Part shown: piece after piece, positions 26,355 to 33,052 of the stretch
Numbering within the stretch: the first letter of the stretch is position 1
Layout of the letters: every line of letters begins with the position of its first letter
Origin: Actinoplanes palleronii
GTDB taxonomy: Bacteria > Actinomycetota > Actinomycetes > Mycobacteriales > Micromonosporaceae
DNA: 64,000 bases
Reading direction: 5' to 3'
Assembly: GCF_016862315.1 (NCBI RefSeq)
Contig: NZ_BOMS01000033.1
Coordinates: 43,824 to 107,823 of the forward strand
Translations under genes and position numbers: made by a program
The notes under the pieces: model-generated
Seen by the model: the letters and a program-made list of their open reading frames with translations, nothing else
The model's database searches: none
What the model was told of the DNA's origin: nothing

Positions 26355-27038
26355 TCAGGCCTGGCCGTATACCGGGATCTGCGCGCCGCTGGTCGGTGAC
26401 GAGACGTCCGAGGCCAGGAACACGATGGTGTCGGCGATCTGCTCCGGGCGCACCCAGCGGTCGTGTGCGGCGTCCGGCATCGACGCCCGGTTGGCCGGGG
26501 TGTCGATCACGCTGGGCAGCACGGTGTTGCAGCGCACGTTCTGCTTGCGGTACTCGACCGCGACGGTCTGCGCGAACGCCAGCACCGCGGCCTTCGAGGT
26601 GACGTAACCGGCCGCGCCGGGGAACGGCGCCACCGCGGCCCGGGACGAGACGCATACCACCGAGCCGCCGCCGGCCGCCACCAGGTGCGGCAGCGCGGCC
26701 GCCGTGACCAGGTAGGTGGGCCGCAGGTTCGCGGTGAACATCGCCTCGAAGTCCTCGACCGGGGTGTCGGCGATCAGCCCGCTCGCGGCGTACCCGCCGA
26801 CCAGGTTGACCACGGCGGTGAGCGGGGCCGCCGGGTCGCCGGTGGCCGCCGCGACCGCGGCGCTGGCGCCGGCCGCCGTGGTGAGGTCGGCCGGGACGGG
26901 CAGCGCGCCGGCCGGCAGCCGGTCCTCGCTGCCGGGCCGGACCGGAGCGACGACGCGCCAGCCGGCGGCGAGGAACGCGACCACGGTGGCGGCGCCGAGC
27001 CCGCCGGTGCCGCCGGTCACAAGAGCAGTGTTGGTCAT
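26355..27038 (-). CDS. Short-chain dehydrogenase/reductase
   Basis: This 227-residue NAD(P)-dependent oxidoreductase of the classical SDR family shows the cofactor motif TGGTGGLG near residues 8-15, the NVVNLVGG-like strand (AVVNLVGGYA), a catalytic Ser region (VVCVSSRAAV) and YVTSK. The C-terminal FLASDVSSPTSGAQIPVYG is typical. The substrate is unknown. I chose ATG 27038 rather than 27047, since it places the Rossmann strand at the usual distance. Confidence 0.92.
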   Translation of the reverse strand: MTNTALVTGGTGGLGAATVVAFLAAGWRVVAPVRPGSEDRLPAGALPVPADLTTAAGASAAVAAATGDPAAPLTAVVNLVGGYAASGLIADTPVEDFEAMFTANLRPTYLVTAAALPHLVAAGGGSVVCVSSRAAVAPFPGAAGYVTSKAAVLAFAQTVAVEYRKQNVRCNTVLPSVIDTPANRASMPDAAHDRWVRPEQIADTIVFLASDVSSPTSGAQIPVYGQA

Positions 27039-27584
27039 GCCAAGCATCCGAGCAGGTTGTCACCCGCTCGTGGGTGTGCGCTTGCTCACTTCACCGGACG
27101 TTCGAGGCCCGCAGCGGGAATGTCACCTGTTCGGGGAACGTCACCCGGGTAGGCGAGTGAACTACGGCCTGGGGTGGCGCATTGTGACCGATGGTCCCGT
27201 TCGGCCGCCGCGTCCGGGCGGGTGGGATCTTTTTGATGTTCACGTTTGTTTCAGGCCCGTCAGCGGCCGGTCGATGCTCCACGTGAACCCCAACGGCGGA
27301 AACCCCGTAGATAGAGGGTGACGAGCGTCGCGGCGCCCAAGGTGATGCCCGTCGCTGTGGACGATGAGAGGCCGATGGTGTTATGAGGCGCGCGACGGGT
27401 ACCCGTCTATACGCAAGGCGGTCGCAGAGAGACCGCACTCAGCTACCGCGCACTGGGCTCTCAGGTAAGACCCAGGCATTCGTGACACTTTCGACCCACC
27501 AGCCGGAATCAGCGCAGGCAGTCATTTGTTGTGTAGATGTCAGCACCGCAATGCACGAGCCGCGGACGTTACGGGAGAGGGCTG
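27039..27584 (+). other. Long intergenic leader of the sigma factor gene
   Basis: This 546-bp gap separates the SDR gene and the divergent sigma factor gene. It holds a stress-sigma-like promoter candidate at 27116, an AT-rich patch near 27228-27252, a perfect 12-bp palindrome ACGGGTACCCGT at 27395-27406 and a small stem (GCGGTC/GACCGC) at about 27418-27436. No convincing ORF with an SD was found, so a long 5' leader or several promoters are likely. Confidence 0.5.
27116..27142 (+). promoter_or_regulatory. Candidate SigR/ECF-type promoter
   Basis: GGGAAT (27116-27121), 18 bp, then GTC (27140-27142) is one base from the GGGAAT-N18-GTT pattern of actinobacterial SigR promoters. It points towards the sigma factor gene but lies about 440 bp upstream of its start. 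Confidence 0.35.
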
Positions 27585-28586
27585 ATGGACGCAGGTAATG
27601 CCCGTAACAGGGTTAGTGACGGCAATGAGGGGACCGTGGGCAACGTGGAGAAGAACACCGTGATGCGTACCGACCAGGTTGCCGAGGAGCGCGACCTCGT
27701 CGGAGTCTACCTGCACGAAATCTCCCGGACGCCGTTGTTGGACGCCGCGCGGGAGGTCGAGCTCTCCAAGGCGATCGAGGCGGGCCTCTACGCCGAGCAC
27801 CTGCTCGAGCAGGGCGAAGAGCGTCGCGGCATCAGCCGGGAGGAACTGGAGCGCCTGGTCACCGAGGGCTCCAAGGCGAAAGACCTGTTCATCCGCGCCA
27901 ACCTGCGACTGGTCGTGTCGATCGCCCGCCGCTACGTGCGGTCGGGCATGCCGATGCTCGACCTGATCCAGGAGGGCAACACCGGCCTGGTGCGCGCGGT
28001 CGAGAAGTTCGACTACGAGCGCGGCTACAAGTTCTCGACGTACGCGACGTGGTGGGTGCGCCAGGCGATCAGCCGGGCCATCGCCCAGCAGGAGCGCACC
28101 GTGCGTCTCCCCGTGCACCTGGTCGAGGACGTCAACCGGATGCGCAACGTGACCCGCCAGCTCGTCCGTGAGCTGGGCGGCGACCCGGAGCCGGAGCAGG
28201 TCGCGGCGGCGCTGGGCGTGACCGTGGAGCGGGTCAACGAGCTCACTCGCTGGGCTCAGGACACCGTTTCGCTGGACACCCCGGTCGGCGACGACGGCGA
28301 CACCAACCTGGGTGACCTGGTCGCCGACAGCGACGCGCCGTCGCCCGAGGAGATCGTGCTGAACGCGCTGGAGCGCCAGCGCATCGAGGGCCTGCTGAAC
28401 CACCTGGACGACCGCTCGGCCGGCATCATGCGGGCGCGGTACGGCCTGGAGGACGGCCGGGAGCACTCGCTGACCGAGGTGGCCTCGCGCTTCTCGCTCA
28501 GCCGGGAGCGGATCCGTCAGCTGGAGATCCAGGCGCTCGGCCGGCTGCGTGAGCTGGCCCGGGCCGAAGGCCTGCAGGCCGCCTGA
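27585..28586 (+). CDS. Group 2 RNA polymerase sigma factor (HrdD/SigB-like)
   Basis: This 333-residue sigma-70 family protein lacks region 1.1. Region 1.2 is DLVGVYLHEISRTPLL, region 2 runs from FIRANLRLVVSIARRY through YATWWVRQAISRAI, region 3 follows, and region 4.2 reads SLSRERIRQLEIQALGRL. The lack of region 1.1 and the short N-terminus make it a non-essential group 2 factor like HrdA/HrdD or mycobacterial SigB, not the housekeeping factor. I chose ATG 27585 because GGGAGAGG precedes it; the frame is open to 27537. It would direct stationary-phase or stress transcription. Confidence 0.93.
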   Translation: MDAGNARNRVSDGNEGTVGNVEKNTVMRTDQVAEERDLVGVYLHEISRTPLLDAAREVELSKAIEAGLYAEHLLEQGEERRGISREELERLVTEGSKAKDLFIRANLRLVVSIARRYVRSGMPMLDLIQEGNTGLVRAVEKFDYERGYKFSTYATWWVRQAISRAIAQQERTVRLPVHLVEDVNRMRNVTRQLVRELGGDPEPEQVAAALGVTVERVNELTRWAQDTVSLDTPVGDDGDTNLGDLVADSDAPSPEEIVLNALERQRIEGLLNHLDDRSAGIMRARYGLEDGREHSLTEVASRFSLSRERIRQLEIQALGRLRELARAEGLQAA

Positions 28587-28599
28587 TCACCTGACCGAC

Positions 28600-28635
28600 A
28601 GAAGGCCGGTGCCCCGCGAGGGGTACCGGCCTTCT
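28600..28635. terminator. Bidirectional terminator hairpin
   Basis: A 16-bp stem (AGAAGGCCGGTGCCCC and complement with one G-T pair) around a GCGA tetraloop lies between the convergent sigma factor and NlpC/P60 genes. It is symmetrical, so it may serve both. Confidence 0.8.
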
Positions 28636-28651
28636 TCGTGTGCGGTGCTGG

Positions 28652-29614
28652 TTACTTGACCCGGCCGTATCCGTACGGGGTCATGATGTTGATCGAGCGG
28701 TGCAGCACATCTCGGCCGGCCGAGGGCGCGTCGATGATCATGCCGCCTCCGACGTAGAGCGCGACGTGCCCGAGCGATCGGTAGAACACCAGGTCACCCG
28801 GCTGGAGATCGGCCTTGCTGATCCGGGCCGTGGCGCTGTACTGCGCGGCGGCGTTGTGCGGCAGGGACTTGCCCGCCGCAGCCCACGACGCCATGGTCAG
28901 ACCCGAGCAGTCGTACGAGTTGGGGCCCGCGTCGCCGAAGCCGTACGGCTTGCCGACCGCGCCGAACGCGTACGTGACCGCCTTGCCGGCCGAGCCCGGG
29001 ATGTTCGGGATCTCGCCGGTGTACGACCCGCTGCTCTCGGTGGGGCTGCCGAACGCGGTCTCGCGCATGTCGAGCAGCTTGTCGAGGTCCTTCTTGATCT
29101 TCGTCTTCTGCGCGGACAGCTCCTGGACCTGGAGACCCTGCTTCTTCTCGGTGGTCTTGAGAGCCGCCTGGCGGTCGGTGAAGGTCTGCGTGGTGTCGGT
29201 GTAGGTGTCGATGTCCTGCTGGTTGGCCTTGCTGATCTGATCCAGGTAGCTCATCCGCTGCAGGACGCTGTCCTGGTCGCCGCTGAGCAGGATGGTCATC
29301 GGACCCACCCGGCCGGTGATGTACGACGTCGTGGCGATCGTCTGCATCTTGGAGGTGGCCTGGACCAGCGCGGCCTGGGCCGGCTTGAGCGAAGCGCTCA
29401 GCTTCACCGCGTCGGCCTTGGTCTTCTTCAGGTCGAGGCGCATCTTGTTGTACGCCTCGGTGACGTCCTCGAGCTTGTCCGAAGCCTTGTCGATCTGCTT
29501 CTTCAGCTCTTCCTTGGACGGGGCCGCGTGCGCGGCGGTAGCTCCCGACGTGGTGATCGCCAGCGCGGTCAGCGCGACCACCAGCGCCCGGAGCCTGGTG
29601 CGGGGGAGTGGCAC
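28652..29614 (-). CDS. Secreted NlpC/P60 peptidoglycan endopeptidase (RipA-like)
   Basis: This 320-residue exported cell-wall hydrolase cuts peptide stems of peptidoglycan. It has a signal peptide (about 1-30, cleaved after AHA), a long coiled coil (about 32-185, charged heptads) that in RipA-like proteins restrains the enzyme, and an NlpC/P60 domain (about 205-320) with catalytic Cys in YDCSGLTM and His in SLGHVALYVGG. The gene lies behind a c-di-AMP riboswitch at 29642-29790, so its expression should fall when c-di-AMP is high. It is needed in relatives for growth, division or germination. Confidence 0.94.
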   Translation of the reverse strand: MPLPRTRLRALVVALTALAITTSGATAAHAAPSKEELKKQIDKASDKLEDVTEAYNKMRLDLKKTKADAVKLSASLKPAQAALVQATSKMQTIATTSYITGRVGPMTILLSGDQDSVLQRMSYLDQISKANQQDIDTYTDTTQTFTDRQAALKTTEKKQGLQVQELSAQKTKIKKDLDKLLDMRETAFGSPTESSGSYTGEIPNIPGSAGKAVTYAFGAVGKPYGFGDAGPNSYDCSGLTMASWAAAGKSLPHNAAAQYSATARISKADLQPGDLVFYRSLGHVALYVGGGMIIDAPSAGRDVLHRSINIMTPYGYGRVK

Positions 29615-29641
29615 GGGTCAGGGGCCTTTCTTCCGCTTGTG

Positions 29642-29790
29642 CCGCCTACCGGGTTAGCTGACGGGTTCGGGCTGGAAGAAGAGCCCTACCGCTGTGAAGC
29701 GGATTCACCCCCGGGACGTGGTTCCCCGGTTCGCAAGCGACGACTGATGTCGCCCATGATTCGGCGGCGTTGGCCGGCGCCATCGGAGGG
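29642..29790 (-). promoter_or_regulatory. c-di-AMP riboswitch (ydaO-yuaA)
   Basis: The minus-strand leader of the NlpC/P60 gene contains the conserved blocks of this class in order: GCCGCCGAATC (about 29768-29758), ACCGGGGAACC (about 29728-29718), GGGGGTGAATCC (about 29712-29701), GTAGGGCT, and CCCGAACCCGTCAGCTAACC near 29671-29652, followed by CGGTAGGC. Known ydaO riboswitches turn genes off when they bind c-di-AMP, and in actinobacteria they commonly precede NlpC/P60 or Rpf genes. Boundaries are approximate by about 15 nt. Confidence 0.93.
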
Positions 29791-29831
29791 TTTGTGGCTG
29801 CGGACCGAACCAACCGCATCAACTTATCGGT

Positions 29832-29870
29832 GCAGAAAACAAAATCAAGTCCCTGCCGAGTGTTTTCTGC
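29832..29870. promoter_or_regulatory. Inverted repeat upstream of the riboswitch
   Basis: GCAGAAAACA (29832-29841) and TGTTTTCTGC (29861-29870) are perfect 10-bp arms with a 19-bp spacer, in an AT-rich region unusual for this genome. A second smaller repeat, ATAAC/GTTAT, is at 29900-29914. The position upstream of the riboswitch suits an operator or activator site for the NlpC/P60 promoter. Confidence 0.6.
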
Positions 29871-29954
29871 CAATAGTCGCTGTTGCGAACTTAATCCCGA
29901 TAACCGGCTGTTATTCGATCCACGCTGAGCGTTATTTCGCCCCGGTGGAACGGA

Positions 29955-30278
29955 CTAATCGTTCAGCGCGGGTTCGAGCGCGGGATTGGTCGCCCAGTGC
30001 CGGGTGACCTGACGCTCGGCCCAGAACGAGAAGAACGGGATGGTGCCGGCCAGCATCACGATGATCATCCGGCCGAACGGCCACCCGGCCCGGCGGGACA
30101 GGTCGAACGTGAGAAGCAGATACGCCATGTAGAGGAAGCCGTGCAGCGGGCCGATCATCGCGACCACCGCGTCGTTGTCGCCGATGTACTTCAGCGGCAT
30201 GCCGACCAGGACGAGGACGACGAGGAGCACGCCGACGATCCAGGCGATGGTCCGGTAACGAATGAGGGCGCCCTGCAC
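29955..30278 (-). CDS. DUF3817 integral membrane protein
   Basis: This 107-residue membrane protein of the DUF3817 family has three predicted helices: a first near 8-28, a second around GPLHGFLYMAYLLLTF and a third around MIIVMLAGTIPFFSFWAE. The family signature GPLHGxxY is present. Function is unknown. An SD-like GGAGATC precedes the ATG. It lies downstream of the NlpC/P60 leader region on the same strand and upstream of nothing in an obvious operon, since its 3' end faces the riboswitch promoter. Confidence 0.88.
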   Translation of the reverse strand: MQGALIRYRTIAWIVGVLLVVLVLVGMPLKYIGDNDAVVAMIGPLHGFLYMAYLLLTFDLSRRAGWPFGRMIIVMLAGTIPFFSFWAERQVTRHWATNPALEPALND

Positions 30279-30323
30279 GGGGGATCTCCTTCTTGCTCTC
30301 TGGCGATGCTAGTTCTCAGTAAA

Positions 30324-30369
30324 GGACAGGGCTAGCCCGCAGCGGGGGACGGGGCTAGCCCGTGACGGT
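30324..30369. repeat. 23-bp tandem duplication at a gene 3' end
   Basis: Two adjacent 23-bp units match at 18 positions and share GGGCTAGCCCG. On the minus strand the second unit carries the stop codon of the gene at 30355-30786, and the first lies just past it. The core GGGCTAGCCC is itself palindromic. Confidence 0.75.
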
Positions 30370-30786
30370 GCGGCGGCGGGGATAGTCGGCCGGGCGGGCG
30401 CCGGGGTGCGCGGCCAGCCAGGTCAGGTAGTCGTTGTACGCCTCGAGCTCCGGATCGGACTCGGTGGCCACGGCCGGCCGGGTCGCGACCCGGACCGGGC
30501 GGCCCAGGGTGATCGGGGCATCCGGATCCCGCGCCGGCGCCGGCGCGTCCACGGCGGGCTGCTCGTCGGCGGGGCCGAGCTTGCGCCGGTGCAGCTGGAT
30601 CTCGCGGATCCAGATGAACACCACGAAGCCGGCGAAGACCGGCCACTCGAACATGTAGCCCCAACTGAGCGAGTTGCCGTTCGTCGCCCGGCTGAACTGC
30701 CACCAGCCGAGCCCGAGACAACCCGCGGTCAGCACCAGCGCCAAGAGGTGCCGGGCGATCCACGCCGGAGTCCACAGCCCTTTCAT
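30355..30786 (-). CDS. Two-helix membrane protein
   Basis: This 143-residue protein begins [17 protein letters not shown], with two hydrophobic segments near 12-32 ([17 protein letters not shown]) and 41-61 ([16 protein letters not shown]). A cytoplasmic Pro-rich tail follows, ending [19 protein letters not shown] chose ATG 30786, as the longer frame adds a basic segment unlike the family. Similar proteins are conserved in actinobacteria, but I know of no function. The [10 protein letters not shown] motif is the most distinctive part. Confidence 0.78.
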   Translation of the reverse strand: MKGLWTPAWIARHLLALVLTAGCLGLGWWQFSRATNGNSLSWGYMFEWPVFAGFVVFIWIREIQLHRRKLGPADEQPAVDAPAPARDPDAPITLGRPVRVATRPAVATESDPELEAYNDYLTWLAAHPGARPADYPRRRTVTG

Positions 30787-30886
30787 GCCCCCGAGCCTAC
30801 CGGCGGGTTTGGTGACCGCCCGCCCGGGCAAGCGTGCAGCTGACGGAACGGCTCTCCCGGCCTTCTGACGAAGGGACCCCCAACCC

Positions 30887-31408
30887 ATGACCAGCCTGCA
30901 GGCTCGGGCCGCCGCGACGGCCCAGGCTTATTCGCCGCACGAGCACCGGCCCCTCAGCGGCTACGTCGTCGCGATGGGTACTTTCGGCGCGCTCGCGGCC
31001 AGCCTGGCGGCCGCCGCCAAGCTCACCGGCCGCTCCGCCCCGGACCGCCCCTCGCCGGCCGACGTGGCCCTGCTCTCGATCGCCACCCACAAGCTCAGCC
31101 GCCTGATCGCCAAGGACTCGGTGACCAGCCCGCTGCGGGCGCCGTTCACCCGCTACACCGAACCGGCCGGCGCCGCCGAGCTGAACGAGGAGGTACGGGA
31201 CTCCGGCAGCAGCGTGCGGCACGGGATCGGCGAGCTGATCACCTGCCCGTTCTGTCTGGCCGTGTGGGTCGCCACCGGGCTGACCGGCGGGCTGGTGCTG
31301 GCACCCCGGCTGACCCGGCTCGCCGCGACCGCGCTGACCGCCACCGCGGTCTCGGACTTCCTGCAGATGGCCTACGACGTCGCCAAGCGGAAAGCGGAGG
31401 GCGACTGA
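30887..31408 (+). CDS. DUF1360 membrane protein
   Basis: This 173-residue protein of the DUF1360 family has an N-terminal hydrophobic segment ([20 protein letters not shown]), [20 protein letters not shown], the family's conserved [12 protein letters not shown] with paired Cys at the start of a second membrane segment, and a final helix. Some homologues are known as spore-coat or sporulation-associated proteins in Bacillus; the role in actinomycetes is not known. It starts with ATG directly after a GGGACCCCC stretch, with only a weak SD. Confidence 0.85.
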   Translation: MTSLQARAAATAQAYSPHEHRPLSGYVVAMGTFGALAASLAAAAKLTGRSAPDRPSPADVALLSIATHKLSRLIAKDSVTSPLRAPFTRYTEPAGAAELNEEVRDSGSSVRHGIGELITCPFCLAVWVATGLTGGLVLAPRLTRLAATALTATAVSDFLQMAYDVAKRKAEGD

Positions 31409-31416
31409 ACCTCTTT

Positions 31417-31432
31417 TGTAACTCGGGTCACA
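31417..31432 (+). promoter_or_regulatory. CRP-like binding site
   Basis: TGTAA-CTCGGG-TCACA differs from the CRP/FNR-type consensus TGTGA-N6-TCACA at one base. It lies just after the DUF1360 stop and about 35-60 bp upstream of the structured RNA, overlapping a weak -35 candidate (TTGTAA at 31416). Confidence 0.5.
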
Positions 31433-31449
31433 AATCCTACTGGAATCCC

Positions 31450-31629
31450 GATCGGGTGCCGAAGGTTGTGAACGGATGCCGGTGTTGCTTGTGTCCCCGG
31501 GCCTCACCCAACGCCTGCACGGAATACCAGTTCGGCTGGAGCCGTGTTGAGCCACTCGCCGCGAGGCGACCTGCACACCGGCATCTACTCTGCTCGGCCC
31601 CCGGTTCACCAGGGGGCCGAGTTGTTTTT
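31450..31629 (+). ncRNA. Candidate structured RNA with intrinsic terminator
   Basis: No ORF with an SD occupies this stretch, but it folds on inspection. A 10-bp perfect outer helix pairs ATGCCGGTGT (31476-31485) with ACACCGGCAT (31575-31584), extendable by G-C and G-U. Inside are a two-part hairpin, CACGG (31518-31522)/CCGTG (31542-31546) and CCAG (31527-31530)/CTGG (31536-31539), and a hairpin TCGCC-GCGA-GGCGA (31556-31569) with a GNRA loop. Then follows a strong terminator (31593-31629). It is either an independent small RNA or an attenuating leader of the GAF-ANTAR gene 86 bp further on. I do not recognise a known RNA family. Confidence 0.55.
31593..31629 (+). terminator. Strong rho-independent terminator
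   Basis: A 10-bp perfect stem (CTCGGCCCCC/GGGGGCCGAG) with a 9-nt loop is followed by TTGTTTTT. It lies 185 nt past the DUF1360 stop and 86 nt before the GAF-ANTAR start. Confidence 0.92.
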
Positions 31630-31714
31630 CCGGTCGTACTTTCTGGTGCCAGGTGGGTTTAAACGGACAACACCCCCCGATAGGGGCACCGAACCGGGGC
31701 CGAGCCGGATCGAC

Positions 31715-32572
31715 ATGGCTAGGATCCGTCGGGTGTCAGTACCGCAACGTCGCGTACCGGCCGCGCAGCGCGGCATCCGGTCCCGCCGACGCGTCACCTC
31801 GGGTGACGCCACCCCGCCGGGCCAGGGCAGACGTCTCGTCGCCGGGGTCCGGCCCCGGCGTACCGCCACGCTGCTGTCCGAGGAGGGGCCGCACCCGGTC
31901 GAGCTGGCCGGGCTGCTGCACGAGGTCACCGTCCGGCTGCTGACGGCCGAGACCCTGAGCCAGGCGCTCGACCGGCTCGCTGCGCTCACGGTCGGCGCGC
32001 TGCCGGGCGCGGTCCGCTGTTCGGTCGCGCTGATCGGCGAGGGCGGGCCGGCCACCATCGCCACCGCCGGGTCCGCCGGTGAGGCGTCCGACCGGTCCCA
32101 GTACGCCCACGGCGCCGGTCCGGGGCTGGAGGCGGCACGGACCCGCACCCTGATCACCACGGACGATCTGGGGGCCGATGAGCGCTGGCCGGAGCTGACC
32201 GAGGCGGCCCGGGAGGACGGCATCGGCGCGGTGGCGGCGATCCCGCTGGACGTGCAGCGGACCGCGGTGGGCGCGCTCAGCGTGTCCCTGGGCCGGGCCG
32301 GCGAGGTCGGGCCGGATCTGCTGCTGACCGCGATGGCGGTGGCCGGTCAGGCCGAGGTGCTGCTCGGCGAGCTGCAGCGGCGGGAGGCGCTGACCGAGGG
32401 CGCCGTGGTGGACCGGGCGGTCGGCGTGATCATCGCCCAGCGTGGGTGCGGGGTGCAGGAGGCGTACCGGATCCTGCAGGACAGCGCCCAGCGGCTCGGC
32501 CTGGACCGCGGCACGGTCGCCGACCGCCTGGTCGCCGCCGCAGCCCGCCACCGCGGCGAACCCCACTCCTGA
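31715..32572 (+). CDS. GAF-ANTAR RNA-binding regulator
   Basis: This 285-residue protein has a basic N-terminus, a GAF sensor domain (about 75-215: LTVGALPGAVRCSVALIG, GAVAAIPLDVQ) and a C-terminal ANTAR domain (about 225-280: VDRAVGVIIAQRGCGVQEAY, then the helices around SAQRLGLDRGTVADRLV). ANTAR proteins bind paired RNA hairpins and act as antiterminators; the GAF ligand is unknown. Start is ATG 31715 or GTG 31733, and TAGGAT seven bases before the GTG suggests a leaderless transcript. A terminated structured RNA lies directly upstream, and a palindromic repeat pair follows. Confidence 0.9.
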   Translation: MARIRRVSVPQRRVPAAQRGIRSRRRVTSGDATPPGQGRRLVAGVRPRRTATLLSEEGPHPVELAGLLHEVTVRLLTAETLSQALDRLAALTVGALPGAVRCSVALIGEGGPATIATAGSAGEASDRSQYAHGAGPGLEAARTRTLITTDDLGADERWPELTEAAREDGIGAVAAIPLDVQRTAVGALSVSLGRAGEVGPDLLLTAMAVAGQAEVLLGELQRREALTEGAVVDRAVGVIIAQRGCGVQEAYRILQDSAQRLGLDRGTVADRLVAAAARHRGEPHS

Positions 32573-32580
32573 CCCCGCAA

Positions 32581-32684
32581 GCGTGTGAAGTTTCGGTGCG
32601 GAGCGCACCCAAACTTCACACGCTCCGTGGGGCACGGTCGTGCGTGGGGACTTTGGGTGCGGAGCGCGCCGAAACTTCACACGC
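32581..32684. repeat. Two REP-like long palindromes
   Basis: A 43-bp near-perfect palindrome (arms 32581-32600 and 32604-32623, centre GAG, one mismatch) is followed 61 bp on by a second, more degenerate copy (arms 32642-32661 and 32665-32684, same GAG centre). The shared core includes GTGTGAAGTTT and TGCGGAGCGC. They fill the gap between the convergent GAF-ANTAR and mhuD genes and could act as a bidirectional terminator or a dispersed REP element. Confidence 0.85.
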
Positions 32685-32687
32685 TGG

Positions 32688-32999
32688 TTAGGCGGTGGGC
32701 TTTTCGACGTGCTGGATGACCTCGAACTCGAGGAGGCTGGCGCCGGAGGCGACCGGCTTGGCGCGCTCGCCGGCATGGGCGGCCTTGGCGCTGCCCTGCG
32801 ACCAGTTCTGGAAGGCCTCCTCGGACTCCCAGCGGGTGTAGACGAAGTACCGGTTGTCGCCGGCGACCGGGCGGAGCAGCTCGAAGGCGAGGAAGCCTGG
32901 CTCGTTCTCCACCGCTCCGGCGCGGGCGGCGAACCGCTTCTCCAACTCGGGGCCGGCGCCCTCGGGGACCTCAATCGCGTTGATCTTCACAACAGCCAT
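32688..32999 (-). CDS. mhuD: MhuD-type haem-degrading monooxygenase
   Basis: This 103-residue ABM-fold protein is closely similar to mycobacterial MhuD, which cleaves haem with release of iron to give mycobilins. The N-terminus MAVVKINAIEVPEGAGPELE and the core PGFLAFELLRPV are MhuD-like. All three residues important in MhuD are at the same positions: Asn7, Trp66 and His75. I chose ATG 32999. It is cytoplasmic. It lies between the palindromic repeats and the efflux operon, with no haem transporter nearby. It would free iron from haem under iron limitation. Confidence 0.9.
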   Translation of the reverse strand: MAVVKINAIEVPEGAGPELEKRFAARAGAVENEPGFLAFELLRPVAGDNRYFVYTRWESEEAFQNWSQGSAKAAHAGERAKPVASGASLLEFEVIQHVEKPTA

Positions 33000-33052
33000 G
33001 GGCCCCACGCTACTGGTACGGACGGGTGCTCCGTCCGTACCAGAAGCTCTTG

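Noticed and set aside
27540..28466. 308-codon minus-strand ORF opposite the sigma factor gene
   Set aside because: It is antisense to a clear sigma-70 protein and has no features of its own.
29646..29873. Minus-strand 75-codon ORF in the NlpC/P60 leader
   Set aside because: It is fully explained by the conserved c-di-AMP riboswitch sequence.
31264..31662. Plus-strand ORF with a Cys-rich stretch (GCRCCLCP) over the structured RNA
   Set aside because: It begins inside the DUF1360 gene in another frame, lacks an SD, and runs through paired RNA helices and the terminator.
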